Positions 14,401 to 26,872 of a stretch of 64,000 nt of DNA are shown here, one piece after another. Below the pieces are notes generated by a model that ran no database searches, was not told the DNA's origin, and saw nothing but the letters and a program-made list of their open reading frames with translations. The stretch spans positions 9,725,501-9,789,500 of the forward strand of contig JAMPIT010000258.1 in assembly GCA_026261815.1 (NCBI GenBank). Reading direction: 5' to 3'. The DNA is from Monarcha castaneiventris obscurior. Taxonomy: Eukaryota > Chordata > Aves > Passeriformes > Monarchidae. The stretch's first letter is position 1, and each line of letters begins with the position of its first letter. Both the position numbers and the translations under genes were made by a program.

Positions 14401-15254
14401 CATTAACACTTAACCATCTGCAGCCAGCCCCTCCTAGTACCTTCTCCCTTGCTTTGATGATATAATTAAAAGCCTTCTGTATTATCTGCCTCAGAGCAAT
14501 AAGTCTAGGTGCGTCAGCTCCTGCATTGTTTGTTATTCGATTCTCTCTGTATCAGCTGTTCCTTGCGATGGGCTCATTTTTCATATGCTGTAAAGATTAG
14601 CTGATGGAGTGGGAGATCAGAGGCATGAGACCAGAGTGTGGCTCTTGATATTAGTAACCAGATGCTCATTTGAAATGGTGATGGGGTTTGCTGTTATCTG
14701 TTAGATTATTTGGCTCCTTTGCTTTTACCTGAAGATAAACTGGTTTTAAGCACTAGTCAATGAAAATTAGCATCATCTTTAGTGGCTTGTTATGATAGAG
14801 TACTCTTATCAGTCTGGTTTAGTGTGGCTATTCTCTCCTTGAGTCTGGTTTACAGAAATCACAGCTTTGTTTATGCATGTGCCGAAACTTGCCTGTTTGA
14901 CCTTTGAAGCTGTGATTATAATATTAATCTGTGGGACTATTCTGTTGCAAATCACTTAGGTGGTCTGTATTTCAGAGGATTTCATTGTGGGACCTCCCTC
15001 TTGTCCAGCATGATGTTCCATTATTGTTAGTATATTCTACATTGAAAGCTAACTCAGACTGGTGTTTCAGTACATCTTGTTGTCTGGCTGCTTTTTGTGG
15101 GGCTTTTTTTTTTGTGTAGGATGGAGGAGCTCAGATAGTACTGTGCTTCTATTAGTCCACTTGCACTGATTTTGTATAACTTAATAACAAAGTTGCTTAG
15201 CTACAGAAAAACTTGGTACAATGCTTGCATGCAGATACAAACTTCAGCCCACAA

Positions 15255-15355
15255 ATCCTCAGTGTCCTGTGGTGTAGCTAAATAGCATTATTCCAGTTTG
15301 CAGGTGGGGAGACTGCGTGTGTCAGAGCCACAAAGACACAGAACCAGCATTTACT
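15255..15355 (-). repeat. MIR/L2-like remnant, reverse orientation
   Basis: GCATTATTCCAGTTTGCAGG then TGGGGAGACTGCGTGTGTCA and GAGCCACAAAGACACAGAAC resembles the reverse of the MIR/L2 end ('attattcccattttacagatgaggaaactgaggcacag ... ggtcacacagc'). Divergence is high. Confidence 0.45.
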
Positions 15356-17463
15356 GAGTAGTTCCTGTTTTACACCCTTGCTTGATGCCTAGCCCCTGCA
15401 GCCTTCCCCTGCCTGGTGTTTAAGGGGGAGTGTGTGAAAGATCTTGAATAGGAAGATAAAAAACTGGCATTCTGGCACTAAAGAAATTTTGTCTTGTTCG
15501 TCATCTTCAAGTTAAGAATTAGATTTTTTTCCTCCCATTTTTGCCTCTCCTTCCCATATTGCATCCATTACTATATTTTTACATGTCTATTGCCTTGTTC
15601 CATTGATTTGTTAATTTTCCCAGTAAACTCTTATATTCGTTACATAAATACAAAGGAACCTTTCTCAGAGAAGATAGGAAATTTCTCCCTCTCATATGCA
15701 CACAAAATGTGGAAACCGTTCTCAGGATGCAGAGCAGGAGGGAATCTGCTGACTTCCAACTGCAAGATCTCATTAAAATTGGTGGATTCCCTATCCTCTT
15801 TGCATAAGGAACATTGCTATTTGGGCTGCCTTCCACAGCAACATCTGGGCCACTGATAACATCAGTACTGGAGCATTGCTAGGTGAGCTCATGTTTAGTT
15901 AATGAAGTAATCTACTGAAAGTGCATATATCATTTTCTAGTACCACATACTTCACTGCAAAGTGTTGTACTACTATTATAGGAGCTTTCCTTTGCAAATG
16001 GGACTTAAAGGATTTTGTTATAGTCAAAAATATGCGTAGCTTGAATGGCATGCTTGAGAAATGCCACATAAGTCATGAAATGTTAAGACTTAAATACTTT
16101 AGTAGTTGAAGGCATTCATTGAGAAATGCACTGAAAAATGGCTTACTAGAACACCTGATGTTCTTGGTAGCTTTGGTGTTACTAAATATTTGGTGTGATA
16201 GTATTGGTTTACTATTTGTATATATATATGCACACCCAATTTGTGAGTGATCCTTCTGCTGAGCTAACTACATAATAAAAGTGATCGTGATTATAAACAT
16301 CTGACTTTAGCATGTTCTGGAATAAGCAAACCGAGTTGGATAGAGTAGACCGATAAAATATGTTCATTCAAACTTAATTACGAAATCCAGACATCAAAGG
16401 AAGAAAAATGAATACAGAGACAATTTCAGGTGTGGAGTGAAATTTCTCTCCTTAATAGCCTCTGACTCTGAATGCAGATATGGATGTCTTGAACAGCTCA
16501 GCATAGTCCCTGCCTGTTGTTGTGTTTTGTCTTTTTAATCTGCAGGCTAAATATTCTCGTGGCTTTTCTGTTCGGAGAACTAGTGGCAAGTGTTCAGACA
16601 GCCAGAATGCTCTCAAATGAGGCCACAGATTTGTGGAAGGGAAAGTAATATTGGCCTAAAATATCTAGCTGGTTTGAGACAGGTTCCAAAAAGGATTTCC
16701 ATTATCCAAGAGCAGAGAAAGCATAAAGAGAAGCAGTAGAAGCAGTCAATGAATCTTTATGATTTAAACTTTGTTCTTAAAATTTTGAAGCTACCAGAGA
16801 TTCCTGAGGTTCTGAAATATTAACCTGCCACTGCTCTGAAAGCAAAGACTTCCCTGTTTGCCATTGTTTGGCTTATGATGAGTGGGAGTTTTACTGATCT
16901 TTCCCACCTTACTGGGCTGGATAGCCAAATGCTTTGTAATTGAGCTGTGGCAATCACTTGTAATGTGTAGTGTAGGAAAGGTGAGCAGACCCTATCTCCT
17001 TCCCCTCCAGGAAGTGTTGGAGAAAATACAGTAGTGTTGTTGTGTTTGCTAGCAGAACATGCCCAGCCTTGCATATATATTAAGGCAGGCACTTAGCCAG
17101 AAGCTTTGAATTATTGTACCCTGACATTACCCACTGTAACTTTTAACACTCTGGGCCCATTACTTTGGCTTCCTGCCCAGTAATGTGCAATTTCCACTTA
17201 CATGAGAAGATGTAGCAGGAGTAATGACTCCTTAGAGGAGGTGTTTTCTTTTGCAGCAAATCAGCCCAGGGCCAGCAGGTGTAAGTTTATAGACACAGCC
17301 CAATAATGGCAGCCTGAGCTCTTCTCTTCTGGCAATCCAACAGTAGATGGAAAGGAACAGACCTTTGCACACTTGTCACTATCCCCTGACCTCATTGCCA
17401 AGTCAAGCTCTTGTCAACAGCTGTGCAAAAGCTCCATGATTTCCCTTTTTTATTCTTTTCCAG

Positions 17464-17553
17464 GCACCCCAGAATGCACATCAGAACAGGGCTGATGGAT
17501 GCCCATCTCTACTGTCTGAAGAAATATGTGGTAGACTTCCTAGTAGAAAACAG
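17464..17553 (+). CDS. EIF2B3: EIF2B3 internal exon: end of nucleotidyltransferase-like domain
   Basis: A 90-base exon. The first base completes a codon from the previous exon, 29 codons follow (starting [14 protein letters not shown], then [15 protein letters not shown]), and the last two bases AG open a codon finished in the next exon. The acceptor is TTTTCCAG and the donor is CAG/GTAAG, both strong. The protein matches eIF2B gamma, in which this segment, by family numbering roughly residues 190-217, forms the end of the nucleotidyltransferase-like fold. That fold is inherited from sugar-nucleotide pyrophosphorylases; in gamma it serves complex assembly and eIF2 contact rather than sugar transfer. 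The very conserved stretch DAHLYCLKK makes the identification secure. The exon is isolated by more than 17 kb of intron on each side. Confidence 0.97.
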
Positions 17554-20500
17554 GTAAGAAACCAAGCAACACACAAGGTAATAGCAGGCGATTTCATTGA
17601 CATATGGTTTACACCAGGGCTTTTAAAGGAAGATTTTTTTTCATTAAATTAGCTAGCATAAAACAGAAATATAAAATAAACCAGTTTTCAGAATATTTTA
17701 ACTATACTAAAAGGAATGGCAAGCATTAGTCTGAGTTTCTTATTGGGATCTTTTTGAAAAAACAAAACAAAAACCAAAACACTAGCAAATCAGCATAAGT
17801 GAACACTAACATTTTTGTCTCTTTTATTATGCATCCCTTCTTTTTCTAATGTATCTGTTCTTTTTGGCTGCTCATTTTACCAGGGCTTCCCCATTGTTAG
17901 GCTTGTGAATACATTTCTGACCTTTGATTTCCCCCACCACAGTCTGTTTTGGTCTTTGCAATCACCTTCTCTCTGCCCCTTCACATCCACCACCACTGCA
18001 GGTGGGCTATCTCTGTAGCATCCTATGTTTTTAGCTTGTGATATTCCTCTGTCAAAACTCTGAGACCACCCACGGAGAGTAAGAAAAACATCCATTTATG
18101 GAAGTGGAGAAGGATCTTAGCTATAATATTTCATGAAACAGACAAAAAAAACCCCTGTTTGTCTTTAAAAAACAAACAAATGAACACTCCCTTTCACAGT
18201 CAGTAGTTCAGTTTTGGAATGATGTCCTGTTCCTAGACTTTTTATAGCCCTCTCATGCCCATTACATACACTGAATGCTCACTGAGTTCTCAAGAGCTTT
18301 TCTCCCCTTTTAAGTAAGATAAAAGATACAGGGGCTAAGTGTTGTGTTCATAGTACATTTTCTTAGCAGATAAACTGACATGTGAAAAAACATTGAGGGT
18401 GGGAGATTTATGTTAGTCTTGACCATATACAAATCTGGTGATACAGCTGGATACATGCTTGAAGGAGCTCTTGCAGAATAAGGGTCTGTGAGCGAGCTAA
18501 AATTAAGTGGAAAATCTGTGTTAACCCCCAGGGCAGTTTCTTACCATGCATAAGAATAAGGCTTGTCTGATACTTTGACTAGTACATGGGGGCATTGTAC
18601 AAGTTATTTTAGTTCCCACTTGTGTACAGAAACACGTGTGAAAGGTGAGAAAGCTTCAGGAGCAGCAGATGCTTTAAACCTGGAATAAACCATTTATTCA
18701 GGGTATTTTAGAAAGTTGGTGAGGGTTTGGAAATCTTGTGCTTCCTGTGGTAGCATGAAGCAGTGTTTACACCTTTCTTTTGTCATAATATAGCACATAC
18801 AACTACGTACGTGAAATCCTAGCATGTAGTTTTGCTGGGATTAGACATTTCTGGAATATTAGACATTTCACACATTCAGTTATTTTCCCCTGGTACTTCA
18901 TTCGGTTTTGAATTTAGATCTATGGGACAAGGATGGTCCTTGTCAGATACGTCACTCAGAGAGGCCTCTGAGTTTAAAAAGCGGTTTACTTCAGATTTCA
19001 AGGTTTCATGCTATTTCAGTGGAAACTGGTGAGATCTTTGACTTTGTCAGTCAGGATTTTACCTTGTATTAACCAAAGCCAGTAGAGTGAAATTATGCTC
19101 TGAACTCTTCTAGTTGCCCCCAGATCCCCATAGAACAAGTCTACTGACTTTTTGTTAGTATGACCAACTGGGTTTTTTTATTGTTTTCTATAGTGAGGTC
19201 ATTCTCTGTCTTCACTAATTTTTGAAGTTGTGCTGTTTTTCTGTGACACTTCCATGACAAATAGATCATTACAGCAGCTAGGCAGCATTTCTTAAGACCT
19301 GATAGCAACATCTGGCTTACTAATGGTAGGTAGCTGCTTCATTCTCTTTATTACACAAATGCTGCTTATTCAGTCAATTGAGAGAGTCAATTGCAAGTAA
19401 TGTGCTTAACTGGCAAATCTGGGGAATGGGACTTTTGCCATGAGGAATAACTTCAGCTTTCAGACTTCTGGCACTGGTGGGCATTTGCAGCTTGTTTTTC
19501 TTCTCTGAGGGAGGGGAGGACAGTGCATACCCAAAGATCTTTCCATGTTTGGCAGCAGTATGCCAAGACTTTTGAAAGACTCTGGGGATTTTTTTTTTTT
19601 TGCCTCAAAAGTACTGACATCTACATAATTGTTTGGGTTTAAGGATTCTTTTTAATACTTTGGTTTTTAGTCCAGAGAGAGCCTACAGTAAGATTTTGCC
19701 TCTCTGCAATTCCACACCAGGACTGGAGAAGCTCAGATGCCTTGTTTAAGTTGTGCGTGTTTAAAACTAACAGCAGGGACTGAAGTGAACAGTGAAGCTC
19801 TTGTACGGTGCCAGGAAGTACTGACACAGTGTACTTCCTCAATATTACAATATTTACATTGTGTTAATATTTTAACAGCAGGGTTTGATGGCAGGCAGAA
19901 CACCTTTTTTTGTTGTTTGTAGCTCAGTGAAGCATTTACATTTTTTCAAATGTTTTTTTGGCATACAAAATTTGAAAAGATGTTGCCCGGCAGTAAAAAA
20001 TTCAGATGCTACAACTGGCTTTTGTAGAGGAAAATTATGATTACTTCCAGGTTGAAGCACTACATGAAAACTAATATGGTTATCTATATGGGACCTGTTT
20101 CTTCTTCAGTAACTCCCAGCTTAGCTCCAAAGATGTGGCAAGAATAAACTCGGCCTGGGTGAATCTAGTTTGTTTATAGCTGTATTTGTAAGGGTAAATT
20201 GCATTCAGATTAATATCTATGTTGCAGGTAAAGTACAAAGTCCCAAGCAACTAATATGAAAACAGGGAAAAGAGACCATGAAATGGCTAAACCTTGTTTC
20301 TGTCTAAGTATATAAATCTTGCTTTAGGATTTGGAACAACTTTGTTGTGGGGCAGCTTTGGAAAAAGGCTGAATATTCAGCTCCAAGATGAAGTCATGAT
20401 ACCAAGGGTTTTTTTCATCAGCTTTATCACTGCCTTGCTTTGTGGTACTAGACAGATCCTTGATTTTTCTATGCACTTGTTTCCTCTTCTGGGTGGGATT

Positions 20501-23500
20501 GTTTGGAAAATAATCAGTATTTGTTTGGCAGCAGTGGGATTCTGTGATGAGGGATGTTAGGAAAGGTCAAAATACTGTTTGGTAGCCTGTAACTCAGTTT
20601 GTAGTCCTTTAGAACATTTTTATGAACTATTTTAAAAGGCCTGAATTTATGATTATCCTGCCTAAAGTTTTATTGCACTATAGCAAATCAAATTCTTGAG
20701 TTTTAAAAGGCAGAACTTGCTAGTGCCTTTGAATAAAAGTCAGAGGGAATATTCTGCTTATTAGAACCCCCTCAAATATGTATGTCCAGACAAAAATAAA
20801 AAAAACCCATGCCCCTAATGTAATTTAAACCTGGGGAATTTATTTTTCAGGAATGAAACTGCTTTTTCTTTCCTCTCGTAGGAGGAAAAAATGAATTTTG
20901 GCAGTTAAATCTCCATCTATCACTCATCCACTAGTTCAGTTCTGGATCCTTGTGAAATCAAGTGTGCAAGGGTCCTACCTTGTCCAAATCTACCAATGGT
21001 TCTATGCTGGCTTGGGGAACAGCTGAAGAAATTCTTGTCCATAGCAGTTTATTTCCTACAGCTGGAATTTGTTCCTTCTCTTCTTTCCACACTTCTGCTT
21101 CACCAGGCTAGGTTGATTAAAAAGTGCTTTTTAATGAGCTGCAGTACACTGGCAGCCTCTGCACAGGGGTGCCAGTACGAGATTGGGAGCTCTGCCCTCA
21201 CATACCCAACACTGGTGACATCTGTCTCTGGTCTGTCCACATGAGATTCACAAGAAGTCACAGACCATACCCTGCTACCAACTGGATTCATCCTGTCCGA
21301 ACAGGAACTGTGGTCTCAGTGTGAAGCAGCTCTTGTTTGGGCTGAATTTTCTGCTGGTGCTACCTGACCCTGGGGCTTATTTCAGCAGACGCCTTTGATT
21401 CTTCACCAGGTTCCTTTCTTCATCAGTGAAATTGGAGTTGCTGAGGTTGGTCTTGGTAGAGATTGTGCAGTTGTATCACAACCTCCGCACGGGAGGGAAA
21501 TCAGTTTAAAATATGAGCTCCTTGTATTTAGGTGAGAGCTTTCCCTTCCTCAGCATTTCCTCTTTCAGAGCAAAGCCAGCCCGGGGATCTCTTAGGTGCC
21601 GCGCTTTGTGGTGTGGGAAGACAGGCAAGCACAGGCCGTGCGTGCTGCTGGAGCTGCTCTGGCAGCACAGGGCAGGGATAGTTGAAGGTGAACACCTGCA
21701 CCACATGATGTACTGCACAATATTGCTTTTCTTAAAGCGATCATTCCACGAGCTGAGCCAGCAGCGAGACAGAAGCAGAGGCTGTAGCTGGCTGGGGGCA
21801 CGGCTCCACCCCACAGCTGGCGGGCCTCACACCCCTGGGGCCCTGGGGTGGCAGCCAGCACAGTAGCCAGTCCCTTTTTTGGCACTCTCCTGAGTGCTAG
21901 GTTGGAATCCTGCCTTGCTGCTGCATTCAGAGCAGATGGAAGAAGAGAGTCCTTATTCCCTCTCCCGCATGAACTTCGTGTGTAGCAGAGGGCAGGATGT
22001 GGGCCTGTGCCGTGTGAGCCCCGCGTGTTGCACAGACATACACTGGTATTTCTTTGCTGTGTGCTGACAGTTGGCTTGCTAACAATCCCAGCAAAGCTGC
22101 TACCAGGAGAAATGTGATCAAAGGGAAATTGCATGGTAGCTTGTGTTCTTTTTTCCTGAAAATTTCTGAAGCTTTGGCTTGGTGAAGTAAGATACCTAAT
22201 TTAGGGGAAGGCAGGGGGGAGACAAATATAGAGCAACCCCTTTCCTTGTAAAGTTTTAACATGAAAAATTCAAACTTGCTTTGGAAATTTAAATCTATAA
22301 GATCTGTCTCTCTGTATATCTTGTGAATATGCTTAAGAACATACGTAATAAGCATTTATAATATATGTATGCATGAATGGCATTGTGCCCTAAGTCAGTT
22401 GTGCAGGTACAGATGACAACATTTGTTGTATTTGTAAGAATTTTACCATGCGTGCAGCTGACACCTGTAGGCATATGGAGACTGCTGTTTTCACCCCTCA
22501 TTGAGGTAGACCAGAAAAGTCCAAAGCCAGATCAAGGCTGCCTAAAGCAAAGCAGTATGTGGTCCTAATCAATAAGGTCCCCAAAATAATTTTTCTCCAA
22601 TTTCATCAGTGCAGAGCTTATCAGGAATATACTAACCAAACCTTAGTTACAAGTTGAGCATACAAAAAGCCACATTTAAAAATACTAACTTTGAAAATTG
22701 TAGCACTTGCCAGTTAGTAAGTGCCGCAGCTGAGACTCCCTGTGCAACTTTTTACTTTTGTATTTCCCACATATTATGGTACGGCCTCAGTTACATGACT
22801 TTGTACCTTGTTTTGGGGTTTTTTTTCCCCTCTGTGACCATTCCTTCATTTATTGCCTGAGATGTTTACTGAAGGAGATACTGTTCAGTGTTGTACATAA
22901 CTTCTGTAGTTCAAGTGAAGGCCACCTGTTCAAACCTTGTTCTGAAAATAAGGTAAATATTTTCCTTTTGGAAAGGTAAAGGTAAATACGTTCCTCTTGG
23001 TGCTCATCACTGATACTGTAATGCCCATTAACTATCTTTTCAGCACCTCTACTAGTGAAGCAGTGGTTTTCCCGCTTCTGAAAGTGGGAAACCAGGGTAC
23101 ACAAGAGCTGAGGTTTGAAGCATCTTTGTCTTAAGTATGCCATTTTTCAATTCTTAACGTTTTACAGGGAGCTCATAATGTTGAAAAAATATTTTCCATT
23201 GATGATAGGTGTTGCAGGGTGATAATCAATGGCAACCTGCAGAAATTAGATTTGTGCTCTGCATTCAGCAGCATCCATAAAATCCTCTGACAGAAGGGAA
23301 TTACCAAAAAAAAAAAAAATTAAAAATCAGTTCTTCAGGCATCATTCATTTGCCTTACATCTTAGCAGTTCTCCTCTTGCAGCTCTCTGCCTTGTACGTT
23401 TAACACACATGTTCTAACAAATGAGGCAGTCATTCTTCTGCCTCATTACACAACAGTGATTCATCCTCAGGGCATAGTCCGTCTTTGCATTGGGTGAAGA

Positions 23501-26436
23501 AGAGATTGAGACTGGGAGAGGAAACATAGGTCTGTTCTTAAGGGTTGTTTCATAATGTGAACAAAAATGATCTTAACTGAGGTACAAGCAACAAGTTTTT
23601 CTTAATTTGAATGCCCAAACTGTTACCATGATATTCTTTAAGTGTGTGTATATATATTTATGTATGTGATACTTCTAGAATTAATCAGTGAGTCTACTGT
23701 GACTCTTGCTAATGGAGTAGCTGTTACCAACATGATTTATCACCTTTCAGGTCAGCCACCAGAAGGATATGGGATGCTCTAAACTTCAAAGAATATCTAT
23801 CTTAGCATTTATAACCTTGGAGCATACTCTGTTTCTCTGTGGAGCAGTGCTCAAGCACTACAATTACCTTGCAGAAAAGAGAGAACAGAGCATGCCCAAG
23901 GTAGAAGGACTTCTACCTTTTAGAAGCAAAAAAAACCAAAACAAACAGGTCTCTTCCAAGCATGTGCAAATAGTGTTTTTTTCAGACTTAGCCTGATGTA
24001 GTATGGGCACTTTTCCTGTTTACAAATGTAATGCCCAGATGAAAAGACAACCCTGTGCTGTGCCAAATTCCAAGCATGGAAGTGCAAGAGCTTTTCAGCA
24101 GAGCAGATGAAATATTTTTAACATGGTCAAAACAAAGGGGTTTTTCCATAATTTTGTTCTTGGAAGTAGCTGAGACATTTTTGATGACGCTATCCAAAAA
24201 ATAATCAGCTTCAGGGAAACACCTGGCATGGGTAATTTCAGCCAAAACAGTTACACTTTGGCAAAGTTTACAGACAGATGAAGACAGAAACTTACAATAG
24301 GAAATTCTGGGCAATTTTTCTCAGGCACCCTGGTTGTACCACCTCTGAATGCTGGTCATCTCAGATTTGGTGGAGGCAGATGCCACTGTGTATTTGTTCA
24401 GATGTTCTCTGTTCTCCACCAGAGTGTCACATGCACTTTCTGACATAAGATCTTCAGACTTCATTTCAAAAGACTGTGTAGGCATATGTGAAACAAAATT
24501 GACAACACACATATTCCCCTCTTTTCTCTACCCCTCTTCCTCCTAAAAGCCAGGTAAAATTTTATTGTGTTTAGTAGTGTGTTTTGCAAATCACCATTTT
24601 GTCCAGAATCTAGCCCTTCTGAAGTAGAAAAAGCCAGTTTCCCTGGTAGAGTCACCTGGGAAGTGGGCAGCTCTTCCTACGGCCAGAAGGATCATGTATG
24701 GTACTGGAAGGGTAAGAATGATAAACAGCAGCACTGTGGTCACTTCAAAAGGTCTGAGTTAGCAATTCACAGTGCCTTATCCTGGGAATGCTGAGTGCTA
24801 ACATCTTGCCTGCCACCAGGGAAATCCACTTTCCCTGGGGAGCCCTCCCCTCGGGGTGCACCCTGTGAGAGTCGGAGCTGTAGCTAAGAAAACAAATCAG
24901 CTTTCTGCAGTTCTTCCAGCACTGGAGAGCTGCCTGCCAGAATTTGCCAGTGGAGAAACTCTTTTCTGAACTGAGCAAATTTGCAGTAAACTTTATAGCC
25001 AAAGTCAGTATGATTTGTTTACAAAGTTAAACACTGGGGTTTGGGTTGGTTTTTTGGGGTTTTTTTAACTGCTGAAATAAATAAGAGCAAATTGTGTGAG
25101 GTCATAGTGCTCTGTCTTTCCAAACTGCTTCAGCTGCAATCCCAGAGCACACTTCTCTGCTCAGTTCCCCTCTGCTGTGTCCAGAGAGCCTCCACTGGGC
25201 CAGCACCAAGAGGGGAGAGGAAGGTTTGATGTCTCAGTGCTGTGTTGGGAGATCTGTGGCCTTGAAAAGAGCTGCAGCAGAGCTACCCTTCTCCCCCTCG
25301 ATAAAGGGCAGGGCAGTGTGAGATCTTTGGAAACTGGAGGTGCGAGTGACTGGCTCTGGAGCTCCTGCTTGGATGGCTGTGTGCTATGCTGTACACAAAG
25401 GCCCCTGCAGGTTTATATTAAGGTGCTGCCCAGACTAAACCAGTGCATTTTTTCTTTTTCCCCTCTAAATGCCTTTTTATCATTCAGGCTGTCACCTGTG
25501 TTTCCTGGCAAGGGCTGCTGGCTGGGGGAGGTCTGGCAGAGCTGAACACCCGGCTTTGGTGGTCTTTGTGTGGCTGCCTGAAAGATGGCTTAAAACAGAA
25601 CCTGCTCTGTGAATACCTGCGAGTTAACATGTGTCAGCCGTGTGGCTGGAAGGTTTCTCCTTTGCTGTAAAGAGAGATTTTATAATGAATACTTTCCTTG
25701 TGATTAAAATGGATAAATAAACAAATAGCTCTTACAGGAAGTATACTGTGTGAAGACAGGGCAAATAGAATGTAGCTTTCCAAACAAGGAAGAGAAAAAG
25801 GGGGAGGAAAAAAACCCACAATCAACCCAACCCAAGCTCCTCCTTAGTGCACTTAATCTATTACAATGTGAAATGGCAATTCATCTTTCCCGTTTCCTTT
25901 CCTTGTCAAACATATCCAGCTGTTGGAACCTTCCCTGCTCCCTGCTCGAAATGCCAGGATTTGAAATTTGTTGATGTCCCACTCCTCCAGGGTATCATTA
26001 ATATTGTCATCTTTCCATGGTACCAATCAAGCTTACTCCTGAAACCTCAGGGGGAAAAGCCCTAATCATCCAAACTAGATTTAAACACATTAGGATTTTC
26101 AGCAGATGCCTTCTGTAAGAAATACAATTCTTTTTCCTATTGGCAGACTACCTGGGAGTAGACATATCTTTAGATGTGCTGATCAACTTCATGAATAACT
26201 GCAAACCTTTCTGTGAGACCATCATACTCGATAGTGGCCACGTGCCTGAGATCCCAAAGTGTGGTTGGTCACAGCACAGTATTCTGTGCATCCAAGCTGC
26301 TCCTAATGCAATTTTTTTTCGAAGATAAATGTTAAAATGTGTTAATTTTGTTCTCTATGATTTACAGCATCATATGATGACCCTTTGGATTCTGTAAAAA
26401 AGTGAATTTAAGGAGGTCATGAAAAAGGTCATTCAG

Positions 26437-26872
26437 TTATAGAATCACAGAAATATTTAGACTGGGGAGGGATGTCTAGCAGAATCTAGTCCAACCTCCT
26501 GCTCAGATAAGTCTAACTTCTGTGTTTCTCAGGGGTTTTTTTGCAGTTGAGTTTTGAAAATCTCTAAGGATGGAAACTGGGCCTTGTCCCAGGACTGTAC
26601 CACTCACTGAAAAGTTGTTTTCTTTATGTCCCAACTGGAATTTCCCTTGTTGCAGCTTGCATCTGTTGCCTCTTGCCCTTTCACTGCGCACCTCTTGGAA
26701 AAGTCTGGCTGTCTTCTATATCACTTCACTTGTGGTAGTGGAAAAGTGTAATCAGATTCCCCCGCTGCCTTTTCTTCTGAAGGCTGAACAAACCCAGCTC
26801 CCCCAGCTTTTCCTCCTGTGTCATGTGCTCTTGGCCCTCTTGGTGGCCTCAGCTGGGCTTGCTCTGATCTGA
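26437..26872 (-). mobile_element. CR1 LINE 3' fragment, antisense
   Basis: The left edge carries TATAGAATCACAGAAAT, the reverse complement of the CR1 3' terminal repeat. It is followed by CTAGTCCAACCTCCTGCTCA, TGTTGCCTCTTGCCCTTTCA, AAACCCAGCTCCCCCAGCTT and TTGGCCCTCTTGGTGGCCTC, a series found in this order in antisense CR1 copies of birds. The element is 5'-truncated, about 435 bp, and well diverged. CR1 inserts by target-primed reverse transcription, usually with 5' truncation and without clear target duplications, as here. The ORF at 26570-26872 is a by-product of this repeat. Confidence 0.92.

Larger units (their letters stand above)
1..17463 (+). other. EIF2B3: EIF2B3 intron, 3' part (upstream exons off-window)
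   Basis: No coding exon was recognised here. I looked for codons matching the segment that precedes the first visible exon (family sequence around FMANEADLDEE) and found none, so this is at least 17.4 kb of intron. It ends in a strong acceptor with a T-rich tract and TTCCAG at 17458-17463. It holds an MIR-like remnant near 2960-3075, another in reverse near 15255-15355, CpG-rich patches near 3540-3640 and 12585-12660, a hairpin at 8116-8164 and a 15-bp tandem duplication at 11407-11436. The rest is unremarkable AT-rich sequence with chance ORFs under about 120 codons. Confidence 0.8.

Noticed and set aside
1..17463. Search for earlier EIF2B3 exons
   Set aside because: No stretch matching the preceding family segment was recognised; these exons probably lie left of the window.
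21592..22355. Two overlapping minus-strand ORFs of 180 and 142 codons
   Set aside because: They overlap each other in different frames in a GC-rich patch, show no family motif, and have no splice or promoter support.
26570..26872. A 100-codon plus-strand ORF
   Set aside because: It lies wholly within the antisense CR1 fragment and is a by-product of that repeat.
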